From: Shinella zoogloeoides
GTDB lineage: Bacteria > Pseudomonadota > Alphaproteobacteria > Rhizobiales > Rhizobiaceae
Assembly: GCF_003574625.1 (NCBI RefSeq)
Contig: NZ_QNUJ01000002.1
Location: forward strand, 372,001 to 436,000
Direction of reading: 5' to 3'
DNA: 64,000 bases
How positions within the stretch are numbered: position 1 is the stretch's first letter; each line of letters opens with the position of its first letter. Under the pieces are notes generated by a model. It was not told the origin of the DNA. It worked only from the letters and a program-made list of their open reading frames with translations, and made no database searches. Positions 1-8,216 of this stretch are shown piece after piece. Made by a program: the position numbers and the translations under genes.

Positions 1-385
1 GCGGCTCCTGGATCGCGGGGTTCACCTGTCGCACCACGTAGCAACCCGCGAAGATCTCTTCCTTGCCGTCCGCGCGATGGGCGCGGATGGCGAGGGGAAC
101 CTGAAAATAGACGCTGCCGGCAGCGCCCTCCTCGCTGACAGCGCCGAGCGCCACGCCGACGGCCTCGGTGCCGGCATAGCCTTCAGCAAAGGCCGCAAAG
201 TCCGCCGCCGGCTTGCGGTCGCCGAAATAGTCCCAGGCCCGGGCATATTCCTTCCGGTCGATGGCGTTGTAGAGCGACCTGACGAGCGAAGCCGCATCGG
301 AGCGGTCGTCACGGTAGGCGGGGTCGGCGGCTGCGGCATGGGCAGCGGCAAGAACGACGGCGGCAACCGAAAGATATCTGATCAT
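1..385 (-). CDS. Secreted protein of unknown function, 3' end outside the window
   Basis: The reading frame starts at an ATG at 385 behind a GGAGGATCGCC ribosome-binding site and runs off the window edge after 128 codons, so the C-terminus is missing. The first 20 or so residues (MIRYLSVAAVVLAAAHAAAA) are a clear signal peptide. The visible mature part has an aromatic helix-rich stretch (LYNAIDRKEYARAWDYFG) followed by alternating beta-like segments, which resembles the NTF2-like fold of small periplasmic proteins, but that is only an impression. It is followed on its 5' side by the penicillin-binding-protein gene on the same strand, 50 bases away, so the two may be cotranscribed. Other frames in this stretch are arginine/serine-rich shadows. 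Confidence 0.75.
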   Translation of the reverse strand, partial: MIRYLSVAAVVLAAAHAAAADPAYRDDRSDAASLVRSLYNAIDRKEYARAWDYFGDRKPAADFAAFAEGYAGTEAVGVALGAVSEEGAAGSVYFQVPLAIRAHRADGKEEIFAGCYVVRQVNPAIQEP

Positions 386-435
386 GGCGATCCTCCTCTT
401 TCGCGACCGGGCATGGCGGGCCGGCGAACCGGGCC

Positions 436-1488
436 CTAAGACGGACGCCGGGCGGGAACCGGCACATCCTTGAGATTGTCGTTGGCCCAGGTCCTGATCG
501 CACGGACCTCGCCGGGAATCTCGTCCTTCAGATAGCTCTCGTGGCCCGGCAGGCCCATGGGGTAAAGCGCATCCCGGCTTGCCTCATAGGCCGCGCTCTT
601 GTCGGTGCACAGGCGGATGCGCATGTCCTCCGGCTGCAGATCGCCCCGGTTCTTCAGGTCCTCAAGGCGCCCCGCGCCGCTCGCAAGGCGCCCGTCGAAG
701 GCCTGCGTCAGATATTGCGCCGAACGTTCGTTGCGCTCGCGCTCGGTCGTCGCCCCCATCATGACGACCATGACGCGCTTTCCGTTGCGCGTGGCGAGCC
801 CGACATAATTCCGGCCGGAGGCACAGAGAAAGCCGGTCTTCATGCCGATCGTGCCGCTGAAACGCGTCAGCAGCAGGTTGTTCGACTTGATCTCCTTGCC
901 GTCGATCGTCACCGCGGCCGCCTGGAAGAAGCGGCTATATTCGGGAAAGGCCCGGTCCACTTCCAGTCCCAGCAGCGCGAGGTCGCGCGCGGTCGTATAG
1001 TTGGTCTTGTCGAAAAGCCCGTTCGGATTGGAAAAATGCGTGCCGGTCATGCCGAGGCGCGCGGCCGCATCGTTCATCCGCTGGACGAAGGCCTTCTCGT
1101 CGGGCACCACCGCTTCGGCAAGCGCCACGGCGACGTCGTTGGCCGAGGCGGTCAGCATGGCGAAGAGCGCGTCTTCCAGCGTCATGGTCCGCCCGAGGGT
1201 GAGGCCGGATTCCAGGAACGCCTGCTTCGTCGCATTGCGGGTCATGGTGACGGGGGTGGCAAGATTCACCTCGCCGGCCCGGATGGCCTCGAACACCACG
1301 AAGGCGGTCATGAGCTTGGTCGTCGAGGCGGGATACCAGGGCGCGCCCGCCTCTTCCTGATAGAGCACCTGATGGTTCCCGGCATCCACCACGAGCACGG
1401 GCGTGGCATGCGCCGGGGCTGCGAGCAGAAGGGATGCGATGAACGCCAGTCGTGTCCATGGCCGTCCGGCCGTCGGGGTCTTGATCAT
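436..1488 (-). CDS. D-alanyl-D-alanine carboxypeptidase (low-molecular-weight penicillin-binding protein, peptidase S11)
   Basis: This periplasmic serine enzyme trims the terminal D-alanine of peptidoglycan pentapeptides. All three S11 active-site motifs are present in order: SxxK as STTK at residues 55-58, SxN as SAN at 115-117, and KTG at 217-219. Residues 1-28 form a signal peptide ending AHA. At 350 residues it is close to the short alphaproteobacterial members. I see no obvious second membrane anchor or SPOR repeat in the C-terminal 100 residues, so how it attaches to the membrane is unclear. It lies 50 bases upstream of the partial secreted gene on the same strand and is divergent from the PAP2 gene at 1682. 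Family assignment is firm; which paralogue (DacC, DacF and so on) is not. Confidence 0.93.
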   Translation of the reverse strand: MIKTPTAGRPWTRLAFIASLLLAAPAHATPVLVVDAGNHQVLYQEEAGAPWYPASTTKLMTAFVVFEAIRAGEVNLATPVTMTRNATKQAFLESGLTLGRTMTLEDALFAMLTASANDVAVALAEAVVPDEKAFVQRMNDAAARLGMTGTHFSNPNGLFDKTNYTTARDLALLGLEVDRAFPEYSRFFQAAAVTIDGKEIKSNNLLLTRFSGTIGMKTGFLCASGRNYVGLATRNGKRVMVVMMGATTERERNERSAQYLTQAFDGRLASGAGRLEDLKNRGDLQPEDMRIRLCTDKSAAYEASRDALYPMGLPGHESYLKDEIPGEVRAIRTWANDNLKDVPVPARRPS

Positions 1489-1681
1489 GCGCCAGTCTCC
1501 GGAGGAAGGCCCCTAATGCCATGAGGCGCGGCCGGAAGACAAGCATTTAGGTCGGTAAAGATGTCGCGGCTACCCGCTCACGTTCGCCTCTGCATTCTCC
1601 ACAGCCTTTTCCTCCGGGCGGCATGATGCCGCCACGATCCGGGCCCAAGGCGCGGAGTGACATGCATCTGACAGGCCCTTC

Positions 1682-2269
1682 ATGCTCGATTTCGATACCG
1701 ATCTGTTTCTGCTCCTGAATGCCGGCACAACGCCGAATACGGTTGTCGCGTGGCTCGCGATCTTCATCGCGAAGTTCGTCATTCTGGTCATTCCGCTTTA
1801 TCTCGCCTGGCTGTGGATCGCGGGCGGCCGGCGCAACCGGCTGACGGCCGTCGCCCTCGTTCTCGCCTTCCTGCTGGCAATCTTGCTGAGCTATCTCATC
1901 GGGCTCGTCGCCTTCCGGCCGCGTCCCTTCATGGCCGGCGTCGGGCATGCGCTGGTCGAGCACCGGCCGAACGGCTCCTTCCCGAGCAATCACGGCCTTG
2001 CCTTCGCGGTCTCCGCGGCGCTGCTGTTCATGATACGGCGGCGCAGCGCGGCCTGGTGGGCGGCGGGGCTCGGCCTCCTGGTGGCGTGGTCGCGCATCTA
2101 TATCGGGGTGCACTATCCGCTCGACATGCTCGGCGCGGCGATCCTAGCCGTTCCCCTCGCCATGGCCTCGCTCTGGATCATGGACCGGCACGGCAAGGCG
2201 ATCCTTTCCGTGCTGGAGCACCTGCAGGCGCTTGCGCTCCGCCCCCTTGCCAGAAGGATGCGGCCCTGA
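1682..2269 (+). CDS. PAP2-family membrane phosphatase, probable undecaprenyl-diphosphatase (BcrC type)
   Basis: This small polytopic membrane protein of 195 residues carries the PAP2 phosphatase signature: an RPRPF motif near residue 79-83 (end of the first phosphatase motif), PSNH at 101-104 and SR-x5-H-x3-D at 137-148, with the catalytic histidines at 104 and 144. Five or six hydrophobic segments surround them. The size and motif spacing fit BcrC-like enzymes that recycle undecaprenyl diphosphate for peptidoglycan and polysaccharide synthesis, which fits the neighbouring carboxypeptidase gene. A lipid A or phosphatidate phosphatase role cannot be excluded from sequence alone. The ATG at 1682 is chosen because the hydrophobic N-terminus and family length begin there. 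Confidence 0.85.
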   Translation: MLDFDTDLFLLLNAGTTPNTVVAWLAIFIAKFVILVIPLYLAWLWIAGGRRNRLTAVALVLAFLLAILLSYLIGLVAFRPRPFMAGVGHALVEHRPNGSFPSNHGLAFAVSAALLFMIRRRSAAWWAAGLGLLVAWSRIYIGVHYPLDMLGAAILAVPLAMASLWIMDRHGKAILSVLEHLQALALRPLARRMRP

Positions 2270-2355
2270 GGCCGGCACTCTTCGCGGAACAAATCCGCCC
2301 GTGTGGAATTTCGCGATAGTCCGGTTCGCTCGGTCGCCGTGCAAGGGAGGAAAGA

Positions 2356-2730
2356 ATGAAGTGGATTGTCGGTGCTGCTCTCGTCTTCGCCTCGCCAGCC
2401 TATGCCCAGAGCCCGGAGCTTCAGGCGACATGCACCGACATCGCCAAGAACTTCTTCATGACGGACACGCTCAATATCGGCGTGGTGCAGTCCTTCCCTG
2501 AACTGAAGCCGCCCGGCGTGCGCTTCACCTATTCCCAGCGGGCCGACCAGCAGAAATCGGAAATGACCGACGAGTTCGAATGCGAATTCGACAAGGCGGA
2601 ACACCCCTATACGTTGCGCCGCTTCTGCGTCTCGCGGACCTGCTACTCCGCTCAGGAGGACGACGGCGACCGCAAGCGGCGCTTCGATGAATTGCAGATC
2701 CTCCTGAAACGCGCGCAAAAATCACCGTGA
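2356..2730 (+). CDS. Small secreted cysteine-containing protein of unknown function
   Basis: This 124-residue protein has an excellent AGGGAGGAAAGA ribosome-binding site and a signal peptide (residues 1-18, ending AYAQ). The mature part contains four cysteines (two in FECEF and RRFCVSRTC contexts, one near residue 26), consistent with disulfide bonds in the periplasm, and a charged C-terminal helix. I do not recognise the family. It stands 86 bases downstream of the PAP2 phosphatase on the same strand and may be cotranscribed with it. The candidate small RNA promoter starts about 50 bases after its stop codon. Confidence 0.75.
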   Translation: MKWIVGAALVFASPAYAQSPELQATCTDIAKNFFMTDTLNIGVVQSFPELKPPGVRFTYSQRADQQKSEMTDEFECEFDKAEHPYTLRRFCVSRTCYSAQEDDGDRKRRFDELQILLKRAQKSP

Positions 2731-2781
2731 ACCCGGCCCGTTGCATTGCAATCCTTGCATAGGTGAAATGCACAACCAATG

Positions 2782-2811
2782 CTTGTCATGTCACCGGAAT
2801 TCAAACATATT
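2782..2811 (+). promoter_or_regulatory. Candidate sigma-70 promoter of the small RNA
   Basis: The -35 element CTTGTC is at 2782-2787 and the -10 element CATATT at 2806-2811, separated by 18 bases, which places transcription start near 2818. The CTTG-type -35 is usual for rhizobial housekeeping promoters. No start codon with a good ribosome-binding site follows, which supports a noncoding product. Confidence 0.4.
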
Positions 2812-2817
2812 CGGGAC

Positions 2818-2933
2818 AGCTGATGCATATGGCGGCCTTTTCTCCTCCCAGTACCGCCGCAGCAGCTGTTCCCCTCTGGAGGTTCAGATCTCCACATCTC
2901 ATGGGCCGCGGTTTCCGACGGCCCATTTTTTTG
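2818..2933 (+). ncRNA. Candidate trans-acting small RNA, alpha-r14 (NfeR1)-like
   Basis: A 116-nt stretch between two coding regions can fold into three consecutive hairpins. The first pairs GGCGG (2831-2835) with CCGCC (2854-2858) and displays the anti-Shine-Dalgarno sequence CTCCTCCC (2842-2849) in its loop. The second pairs TGGAG (2877-2881) with CTCCA (2890-2894). The third is an intrinsic terminator, ATGGGCC (2901-2907) with GGCCCAT (2920-2926), followed by seven T. A sigma-70-like promoter lies just upstream. Exposed CU-rich anti-Shine-Dalgarno loops plus a GC-rich terminator are the hallmark of rhizobial alpha-r14 RNAs such as NfeR1, which repress ABC transporter mRNAs. The family match is from memory of the architecture, not an alignment. 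Confidence 0.5.
2901..2933 (+). terminator. Intrinsic terminator of the candidate small RNA
   Basis: A 7-bp perfect stem (ATGGGCC at 2901-2907 with GGCCCAT at 2920-2926), a 12-base loop whose end bases can also pair, and a run of seven T from 2926. This is the clearest rho-independent terminator in the first 20 kb and it faces away from the preceding gene, with no coding region directly ahead of it. Confidence 0.8.
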
Positions 2934-3072
2934 CGCCGTCGCCCGAACCCACGAGACATATCCTCCGCCTGTCCTATCGATCAGCTGGAACCGCACGCAT
3001 TTTTCTGAAATATAGCGCGCGCATGCCTGCCGCGGCTCCACGGCCGTCGGGCGCGGAAGGAAACAAACGATC

Positions 3073-3741
3073 GTGAATGCCATGAAATCCACGCTCCCGC
3101 TATGCGCCGCCCTTGCCATCCTGTGCCAGATGGCGGGGCAAGTACCCGCCTACGCCGAGGAGGCGCAGCCGGATACCGCCGCATTCGAGCTGACGCCCGA
3201 GACATTGTCGGCCCTTGCCGAATGCAGGGCGCCGCGCGAGGCGCTGGGCGAAACCGGAATGGTGCTCTTCATGAGCGGGAACCTGCCGGCATGGCTGAAG
3301 CCGGTCGCCGACAACGGCCATGAGGGAATGCTGGGTCTGGAAACCTTCGAGCTCGCCGAGCCCGTCACGGTGTTCGGCAAGCCCGTCACCCGCATCTCTT
3401 TCCTGCAGGAATGGGTGGTGATCGAGGACACCTATGACGCGGCGCGGACGCTGATCGAGGCAAAGGGCATGAAGCGCGCGCCGATAAAAATGACCGAGCA
3501 ATATTACCGCTTCGCCGACCCCGAAAGCGGCCCGATGCTCGGCGCCTTCGCCCCGACGGACAACGCGCTCGCCATGATGCTGGGGGCACCCGCGGAAACG
3601 GGGACCCCGAAGACGATGTTCGTCGGCTGCAACTATACGGTCGCCTCGCAGCAGGAATTCCTCGATGCCGCCGGCAAGGCCGACGCGACGGCGGCCGGCG
3701 CCGGGGCGGACATCATGGAGATGCTGGAAGGCGAGCCTTGA
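3073..3741 (+). CDS. Secreted protein of unknown function
   Basis: This is a 222-residue protein if the GTG at 3073 is used, or 219 residues from the ATG at 3082. The GGAAGGAAAC ribosome-binding site ends about 10 bases before the GTG, so either start is possible. The N-terminus is a signal peptide (MKSTLPLCAALAILCQMAG, cleavage after AYA). The mature protein is acidic, has two cysteines (about residues 51 and 196) that could form a disulfide, and ends in an alanine-rich acidic helix. I do not recognise the family. The next gene, on the other strand, ends 10 bases away, so the two transcripts converge. Confidence 0.75.
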   Translation: MNAMKSTLPLCAALAILCQMAGQVPAYAEEAQPDTAAFELTPETLSALAECRAPREALGETGMVLFMSGNLPAWLKPVADNGHEGMLGLETFELAEPVTVFGKPVTRISFLQEWVVIEDTYDAARTLIEAKGMKRAPIKMTEQYYRFADPESGPMLGAFAPTDNALAMMLGAPAETGTPKTMFVGCNYTVASQQEFLDAAGKADATAAGAGADIMEMLEGEP

Positions 3742-3750
3742 ACGTACAGG

Positions 3751-5316
3751 CTAGCGCAGGGCATCGATCACGTCGGCCGACCGGGTGACAGCCGATACGT
3801 TCTGGAGGGCATAGTTGATCGCGGCGTTGTGCCAGTCGGCATTCATCGTCGAGCAGCAATCCTCCGGCACGATCATGATATAGCCCTTATCCGCACCGGT
3901 GCGGGCGGTGTGCTCGATGGACATGTTCGTCCATGCCCCGGTGACGATGACCATGTCGCGCTGCTGCGCCTTCAGGATCGTCTCGAGGCGCGTGCCCTCC
4001 CAGGCGCTCATCCGCATCTTCTCCACGACATGATCGCCCGGTTTCGCCTCGAGCCCGTCGACCGGCGCCACGCCCCAGCTGCCGCGCACCAGCGCATTGC
4101 TCTCCACGACCCCTTCGAAGAGCGGCGCATTGAGCGTCAGGCCCGCCGCCCCCGGTTCCACGACGAACCAGACATGGATGACCGGCACGCCGAGCGCGCG
4201 GCAATGGTCCGCCAGCCGCGCGATGTTGCCGATGGCGTTCTGCTCGCGGCAATGCTGCGGCGCGCCGGAACCTGCAAAGGCCCCACCCTCGATCACCACG
4301 TCGTTCTGCATATCCTGGATGATCAGCGCGCAGCGCGCCGGATCGAGCACCGCGCCGGAAGAGGCCGCTCCTGATCCCGCATCGGTGCGCATGCTTGTTG
4401 CTGTTGCGGCCATGAACGGCTCCCTGCGCGGCCCGACCCGCGTTTCAATCGTGTAGACGGAGGTGGTGGCGCAGACATGGAGCGTGCGCCAGTCCGGCCC
4501 GCCCCAGTGCATGTTGGCGGCCTCCTCCGGGATCGCGACCTTGCCGACAAGCCTGCCGCCCGGGTTATAGACCCAGAGCCCGCCGGGCGCCGTCACCCAG
4601 ACATTCCCCTCGGCATCGCACTTCATCCCATCCGGGAGACCCGGCCTGCCGGGATCGCGAATGCCGGTCGCGAACATCCGCCCTTCCGAAAGCGAGCCGT
4701 CCGGCCGCACGTCGAAGACACGGATATTCGCCTGCTCGGTGTCGTTGATATAGAGAAGGCACTCATCCGGCGAGAAGCAGAGGCCGTTGGGCTGGGAGAA
4801 AAGATAGCGGCTGGTGACGAGCTGCGGCTCGCGGCCTGTCGAGCCCGGCGGAATGCGGAACACGCCCTGCCAGCCGAGCTCGCGCGGGCGCTCGACGCCG
4901 AAGCCTGCCATGCGGCCGTACCACGGATCGGTGAAGTAGATCGAACCGTCCGAGCGGATGCAGAGATCGTTGGGCGAATTCAGCTCCCGCCCCTCGAAAT
5001 GCGAGGCCAGCACCTCCCGACGCCCGTCCGGGCCGATCCGCGCGACGCTGGAGGTCGCGTGTTCGCAGACGACGAGATTGAGTGCGGCATCGTAGGTCAT
5101 GCCGTTGCCCTTGTTGGAGGGCCGCGCCACCTCGCGCACGCCGGAGCGGTCGAGCCGACGCCGGACGTCGCCGGGCATGTCGGAAAAGAGCAGGTAATGA
5201 TCCAGCGGATGCCAGACCGGACCTTCGGTGAAGATGAAGCCGGTACCGGCGCGCGTGACCGCCGCCTGCGGATCGATCAGCCGCTCGAAGGCGGGGTCGA
5301 GTGCTTCATGAACCAT
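3751..5316 (-). CDS. Fusion of an SMP-30/gluconolactonase-like domain and an isochorismatase-like hydrolase domain
   Basis: Residues about 20-295 form an SMP-30/gluconolactonase beta propeller with the expected metal ligands: E31, N116 (SPND), N177 (QPNG) and D229 (LPDG). An Ala/Ser-rich linker follows (about 303-325). Residues about 328-521 form an isochorismatase-like alpha/beta domain with D335 (IIQDMQND) and K433 (VVEKM). The third residue of the usual amidase triad, a cysteine in TNxC, is S466 here (TNMSIE), so a Cys-dependent amide hydrolase mechanism is unlikely. The gene is the last in the long minus-strand catabolic operon and starts 23 bases after the amidohydrolase stop, behind a GGGGAGG site. 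The likely role is opening a lactone and then hydrolysing the product, but the substrate is unknown. Confidence 0.88.
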   Translation of the reverse strand: MVHEALDPAFERLIDPQAAVTRAGTGFIFTEGPVWHPLDHYLLFSDMPGDVRRRLDRSGVREVARPSNKGNGMTYDAALNLVVCEHATSSVARIGPDGRREVLASHFEGRELNSPNDLCIRSDGSIYFTDPWYGRMAGFGVERPRELGWQGVFRIPPGSTGREPQLVTSRYLFSQPNGLCFSPDECLLYINDTEQANIRVFDVRPDGSLSEGRMFATGIRDPGRPGLPDGMKCDAEGNVWVTAPGGLWVYNPGGRLVGKVAIPEEAANMHWGGPDWRTLHVCATTSVYTIETRVGPRREPFMAATATSMRTDAGSGAASSGAVLDPARCALIIQDMQNDVVIEGGAFAGSGAPQHCREQNAIGNIARLADHCRALGVPVIHVWFVVEPGAAGLTLNAPLFEGVVESNALVRGSWGVAPVDGLEAKPGDHVVEKMRMSAWEGTRLETILKAQQRDMVIVTGAWTNMSIEHTARTGADKGYIMIVPEDCCSTMNADWHNAAINYALQNVSAVTRSADVIDALR

Positions 5317-5339
5317 CGCGCGCCCTCCCCGAGGCTCGA

Positions 5340-6224
5340 TCAGAGTTTGTAGACACGGCTTGCCGTGTCGTGGAAAACCGCCTGCCGCGCGGTCTCGTCG
5401 AGGCTAGATGCCGCGATCTGGAAAGCGCCGAGCAGCGCACCGTAATCCGTCCAGAGCTTCTCGACGGGGAAGTTGGAGCCGAAGAGGCAGCGACTGGCGC
5501 CGAAAATGCCGACCGTGTCGGCGAGGATGCGGGCGATGTGCCCCGTGTCGTTGCGGTGGATGAACGTGCCATAGGCGGAAAGCTTGCTGACGACGTTCTG
5601 CTCGCGGGCAAGCGCCTGCAATTCGGCTTTCCAGGCGGCATAGCCTTCCGCGCTCATATCCTCCGGCATGCCGGAATGCTGCAGCACGAAGGTTACGTTC
5701 GGGCAGGCGCGGGCAAGCTCCGCCGCTCCCTTCATCTGCGGGGCGAAGACCTGCAGGTCGAAACTCCAGCCGTAATCGGCAAGCCGCGCGACATTGCGCC
5801 GGACATTGGCATCGCGGCAGAGATCCGGGCCGGAAGCGAAGCGGTAGAGCGGATTGCGATGCCAGTGGAACTGCTGGCGGATGCCGCGCATGCGGGAATA
5901 TTTCGCCAGCCGGTCGAGCGCGGGGCGGGCGTCCTCCACCGTCATGTCGCAATAGCCGACGATGGCGTGCGGCCAGCCGGTGCGCTCCCCCTCGCCCTGC
6001 ACCCAGGCGACTTCGTCCTCGAAGCGGTCCCTCGCCCAGTTGGCCTGCACATAGACGGATTTCACGATGCCCCGGCCCTCGATATCGGCGAGGAATTCCT
6101 CGATGGGATAGTCGCGCCGGATCGCCTCGTAGGGCCCGAAAATGCGCGGCTGCATCGGACCCATCAGCCAGGGCAGGTCGCGCTGGCGCCAGATATGGTG
6201 ATGTGCGTCGACGATCTTCATCAT
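5340..6224 (-). CDS. Amidohydrolase family 2 protein (lactonase-like TIM barrel, COG3618 type)
   Basis: This 294-residue TIM-barrel hydrolase starts with the family signature DAHHHIW at residues 6-12, which supplies two metal-binding histidines. It has QHSGMPED in the middle and the terminal strand FGSNFPVEKLW, where usual members have FGSDWP. The relatives include L-fuconolactonase, 4-sulfomuconolactonase and 2-pyrone-4,6-dicarboxylate lactonase, enzymes that open lactone rings. The first ATG of an ATGATG pair overlaps the stop of the upstream VWA gene (ATGATG contains TGA), so translation is coupled. The asparagine in place of the usual aspartate in FGSN/DxP is a small oddity. A lactone or cyclic imide substrate made by the hydroxylase encoded upstream is plausible but inferred. 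Confidence 0.88.
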   Translation of the reverse strand: MMKIVDAHHHIWRQRDLPWLMGPMQPRIFGPYEAIRRDYPIEEFLADIEGRGIVKSVYVQANWARDRFEDEVAWVQGEGERTGWPHAIVGYCDMTVEDARPALDRLAKYSRMRGIRQQFHWHRNPLYRFASGPDLCRDANVRRNVARLADYGWSFDLQVFAPQMKGAAELARACPNVTFVLQHSGMPEDMSAEGYAAWKAELQALAREQNVVSKLSAYGTFIHRNDTGHIARILADTVGIFGASRCLFGSNFPVEKLWTDYGALLGAFQIAASSLDETARQAVFHDTASRVYKL

Positions 6225-7330
6225 GCTGCCCTCGCTATCGTCAGGATTTCCTCGCAGATCGCGGCGGTACCGGAGCCGTTACCCAGCCGGTCGAGGGTCG
6301 GCGCGATGGCCGAGATCGCGGCGGTCTGCGGAACATATCCGCTGTCGCCGGCAAGCGGCGTCAGCCATGCGAGCTTCCAGGCACGGCGGGAAAGCGCCCG
6401 TACCGCCTCCACCAGCCGCTCCGGATCGCCGCGCTCGAGCCCGTCGGAAAGAACGATGACCAGCGCGCCGCGCGAAAAGCCCGCAAAGCGCGGCACCGAA
6501 AGAAAGGCGGCGAGCGCATCGCCGAGCCGCGTGCCGCCGTCCCAGTCGGCAACGAGCGTCGCAGCGCTCGCGAGCGCCTGCTCCTGCCGCCTGAGCCTCA
6601 GCGCACGGGTCACGCGGGTGAGCCGCGTGCCGAGGGTGAAGATTTCCACATGATCCGAGACGGCGGCGAGCGCATGGGCGAAGCGCATGTGGGTTTCCGT
6701 CTGCTGCTTCATCGAGCCGGAAACGTCGATGAGGAGCAGGATGCGGCGCTGGCGCGTCTTGCGCGCCATCTGTGGAAGGCGCATCACCTCGCCGTCGCGC
6801 TTGACGGCGTCGCGCATGAGCTTGCGCATGTTCCAGCGATCGCCCGATCTTGCCGGCGCGCGGCGCTGCGTCAGGCGCCGCGGCAGGCGGCTTGCCGCCT
6901 GCTTGCGAAAGCGCCGCAACGCTTCGTTCTCCGCAAGGTCGGCGAACTGCCGGAGCGTCAGCACCTCGCTGCCCGTCGCCTGCTCGCCGGCCTCGTTGAT
7001 CTCGTCGGCCTCCGGCGGCTCCATCTCGCCCTCGCGCTCGTCGAAGGCCTGCAGCTCCTCGTCGTCCTCCGCCTTCTCGCCGGCCGCGATCGACTGGCCG
7101 AGGAAATGCAGACGGAAGAGCGCGTCGAAATCCTCCCGTCGCTCCGGTGGCGGGGCGAGCGTGGCAAGCCCCGCCTTGTGGATGTCGCCCATCTGCCGGG
7201 GGCCGAGCAGGCCGACGGCGGCGATGAACATTTCCGTCTGCTCCGGCGCCACCATGAAGGCATTCTCGCGCAGGAGCGTCGAGAACTCGACGAAGGGACG
7301 CGCGGCGCGCGGCAGGTCCCCGCCGCTCAT
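6221..7330 (-). CDS. VWA-domain protein, CoxE-like partner of a MoxR ATPase
   Basis: The ATG at 7330 is chosen because it overlaps the MoxR stop (ATGA) and because upstream in-frame sequence is arginine-rich and shadow-like. The product has 369 residues: a helical N-terminal part, an acidic stretch (about 87-120), a basic stretch (about 138-196), and a C-terminal von Willebrand factor A domain with an intact MIDAS motif DVSGS at 202-206, later TRLGD and VIVLSDG. This is the architecture of CoxE-like proteins. In the carboxydotrophic cox operon CoxD (MoxR ATPase) and CoxE act together in maturing the molybdenum/copper site of CO dehydrogenase. Here the pair follows directly after the molybdenum hydroxylase genes, so a maturation or sulfuration role for that enzyme is the natural inference. 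Confidence 0.9.
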   Translation of the reverse strand: MSGGDLPRAARPFVEFSTLLRENAFMVAPEQTEMFIAAVGLLGPRQMGDIHKAGLATLAPPPERREDFDALFRLHFLGQSIAAGEKAEDDEELQAFDEREGEMEPPEADEINEAGEQATGSEVLTLRQFADLAENEALRRFRKQAASRLPRRLTQRRAPARSGDRWNMRKLMRDAVKRDGEVMRLPQMARKTRQRRILLLIDVSGSMKQQTETHMRFAHALAAVSDHVEIFTLGTRLTRVTRALRLRRQEQALASAATLVADWDGGTRLGDALAAFLSVPRFAGFSRGALVIVLSDGLERGDPERLVEAVRALSRRAWKLAWLTPLAGDSGYVPQTAAISAIAPTLDRLGNGSGTAAICEEILTIARAA

Positions 7331-8208
7331 GCCGCCGCTCCCGAAATCAGCGTGTCGAGCCGCGGCGCGGTGAAGGCGAGATCGTCCTGGTCCTTGAGGG
7401 CGACGCCGATCGCCCGCCTGAAGGCGGCGGGCCAGGGCGCGCCCTGCGAATGGAGCAGCGTAGCGGCTTCCGCCCATTCCACGGTCTCGGCGACGCCCGG
7501 AGGCTTGGCGAGTGGCTCCTGCCGCAGCCGCCCGACCGCGGCGACGACCGCCTCGGCCGTGCTGCGCGCGACGGCGCTGGCCCGCATCATCACGATCTCC
7601 GCCTCGCGGACCGCATCCGGATAGCCGATCCAGTGATAGACGCAGCGGCGGCGCAGCGCTTCGTGCAAGTCCCGCGTGCGGTTGGAGGTAAGGATGACGA
7701 CCGGACGGTGTTCGGCGCGCACCGTGCCGCGCTCGGGAATGGAGATGGAGAAATCGGAGAGAAATTCCAGCAGGAAAGCCTCGAATTCATGGTCCGAGCG
7801 GTCGATTTCATCGATGAGCAGCACGGCGTCGCGCGGGCTCGTCAGCGCCTCCAGCATGGGCCGGTTGATGAGGAACTCATCCGAATAGATGTTGACATAG
7901 GTGTCGCCGGCCTGACGGATCGCCAGCATCTGGCGGGGATAGTTCCATTCGTAGAGCGCCGCGGCGGAATCGATGCCCTCGTAGCATTGCAGGCGAATCA
8001 GGTTGCGGCCGAGCACCGAGGCGATGGCCTTGGCCGCCTCCGTCTTGCCGACGCCGGGCGCACCTTCGAGCAGCAGGGGCTTGCCGAGCGCCAGCGCCAG
8101 ATACCCCGCCGTCGAAAGACCGTCGTCGGCTAGATACTGCGCCGCCGTCAGGGCGGAGGCGAGCTTTTCCGGGCTGTCGATGCCGACGATGGAGCGGGTG
8201 ACGGGCAC
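7327..8208 (-). CDS. MoxR-family AAA+ ATPase, CoxD-like
   Basis: This 293-residue protein has a Walker A motif GAPGVGKT at residues 49-56, a Walker B motif LLIDEID at 130-136, a sensor-1 region VILTSNRTRDL and a helical lid domain. MoxR ATPases act as chaperones together with VWA proteins, usually on metalloenzyme complexes, and CoxD is the version linked to molybdenum hydroxylases. A GTG at 8208 preceded by GTGAGGT is the best start, 8 bases after the stop of the hydroxylase gene. The stop overlaps the ATG of the VWA gene by four bases. The cytoplasmic location follows from the lack of any signal or membrane segment. Confidence 0.92.
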   Translation of the reverse strand: MPVTRSIVGIDSPEKLASALTAAQYLADDGLSTAGYLALALGKPLLLEGAPGVGKTEAAKAIASVLGRNLIRLQCYEGIDSAAALYEWNYPRQMLAIRQAGDTYVNIYSDEFLINRPMLEALTSPRDAVLLIDEIDRSDHEFEAFLLEFLSDFSISIPERGTVRAEHRPVVILTSNRTRDLHEALRRRCVYHWIGYPDAVREAEIVMMRASAVARSTAEAVVAAVGRLRQEPLAKPPGVAETVEWAEAATLLHSQGAPWPAAFRRAIGVALKDQDDLAFTAPRLDTLISGAAA

Positions 8209-8216
8209 GGCCTACC

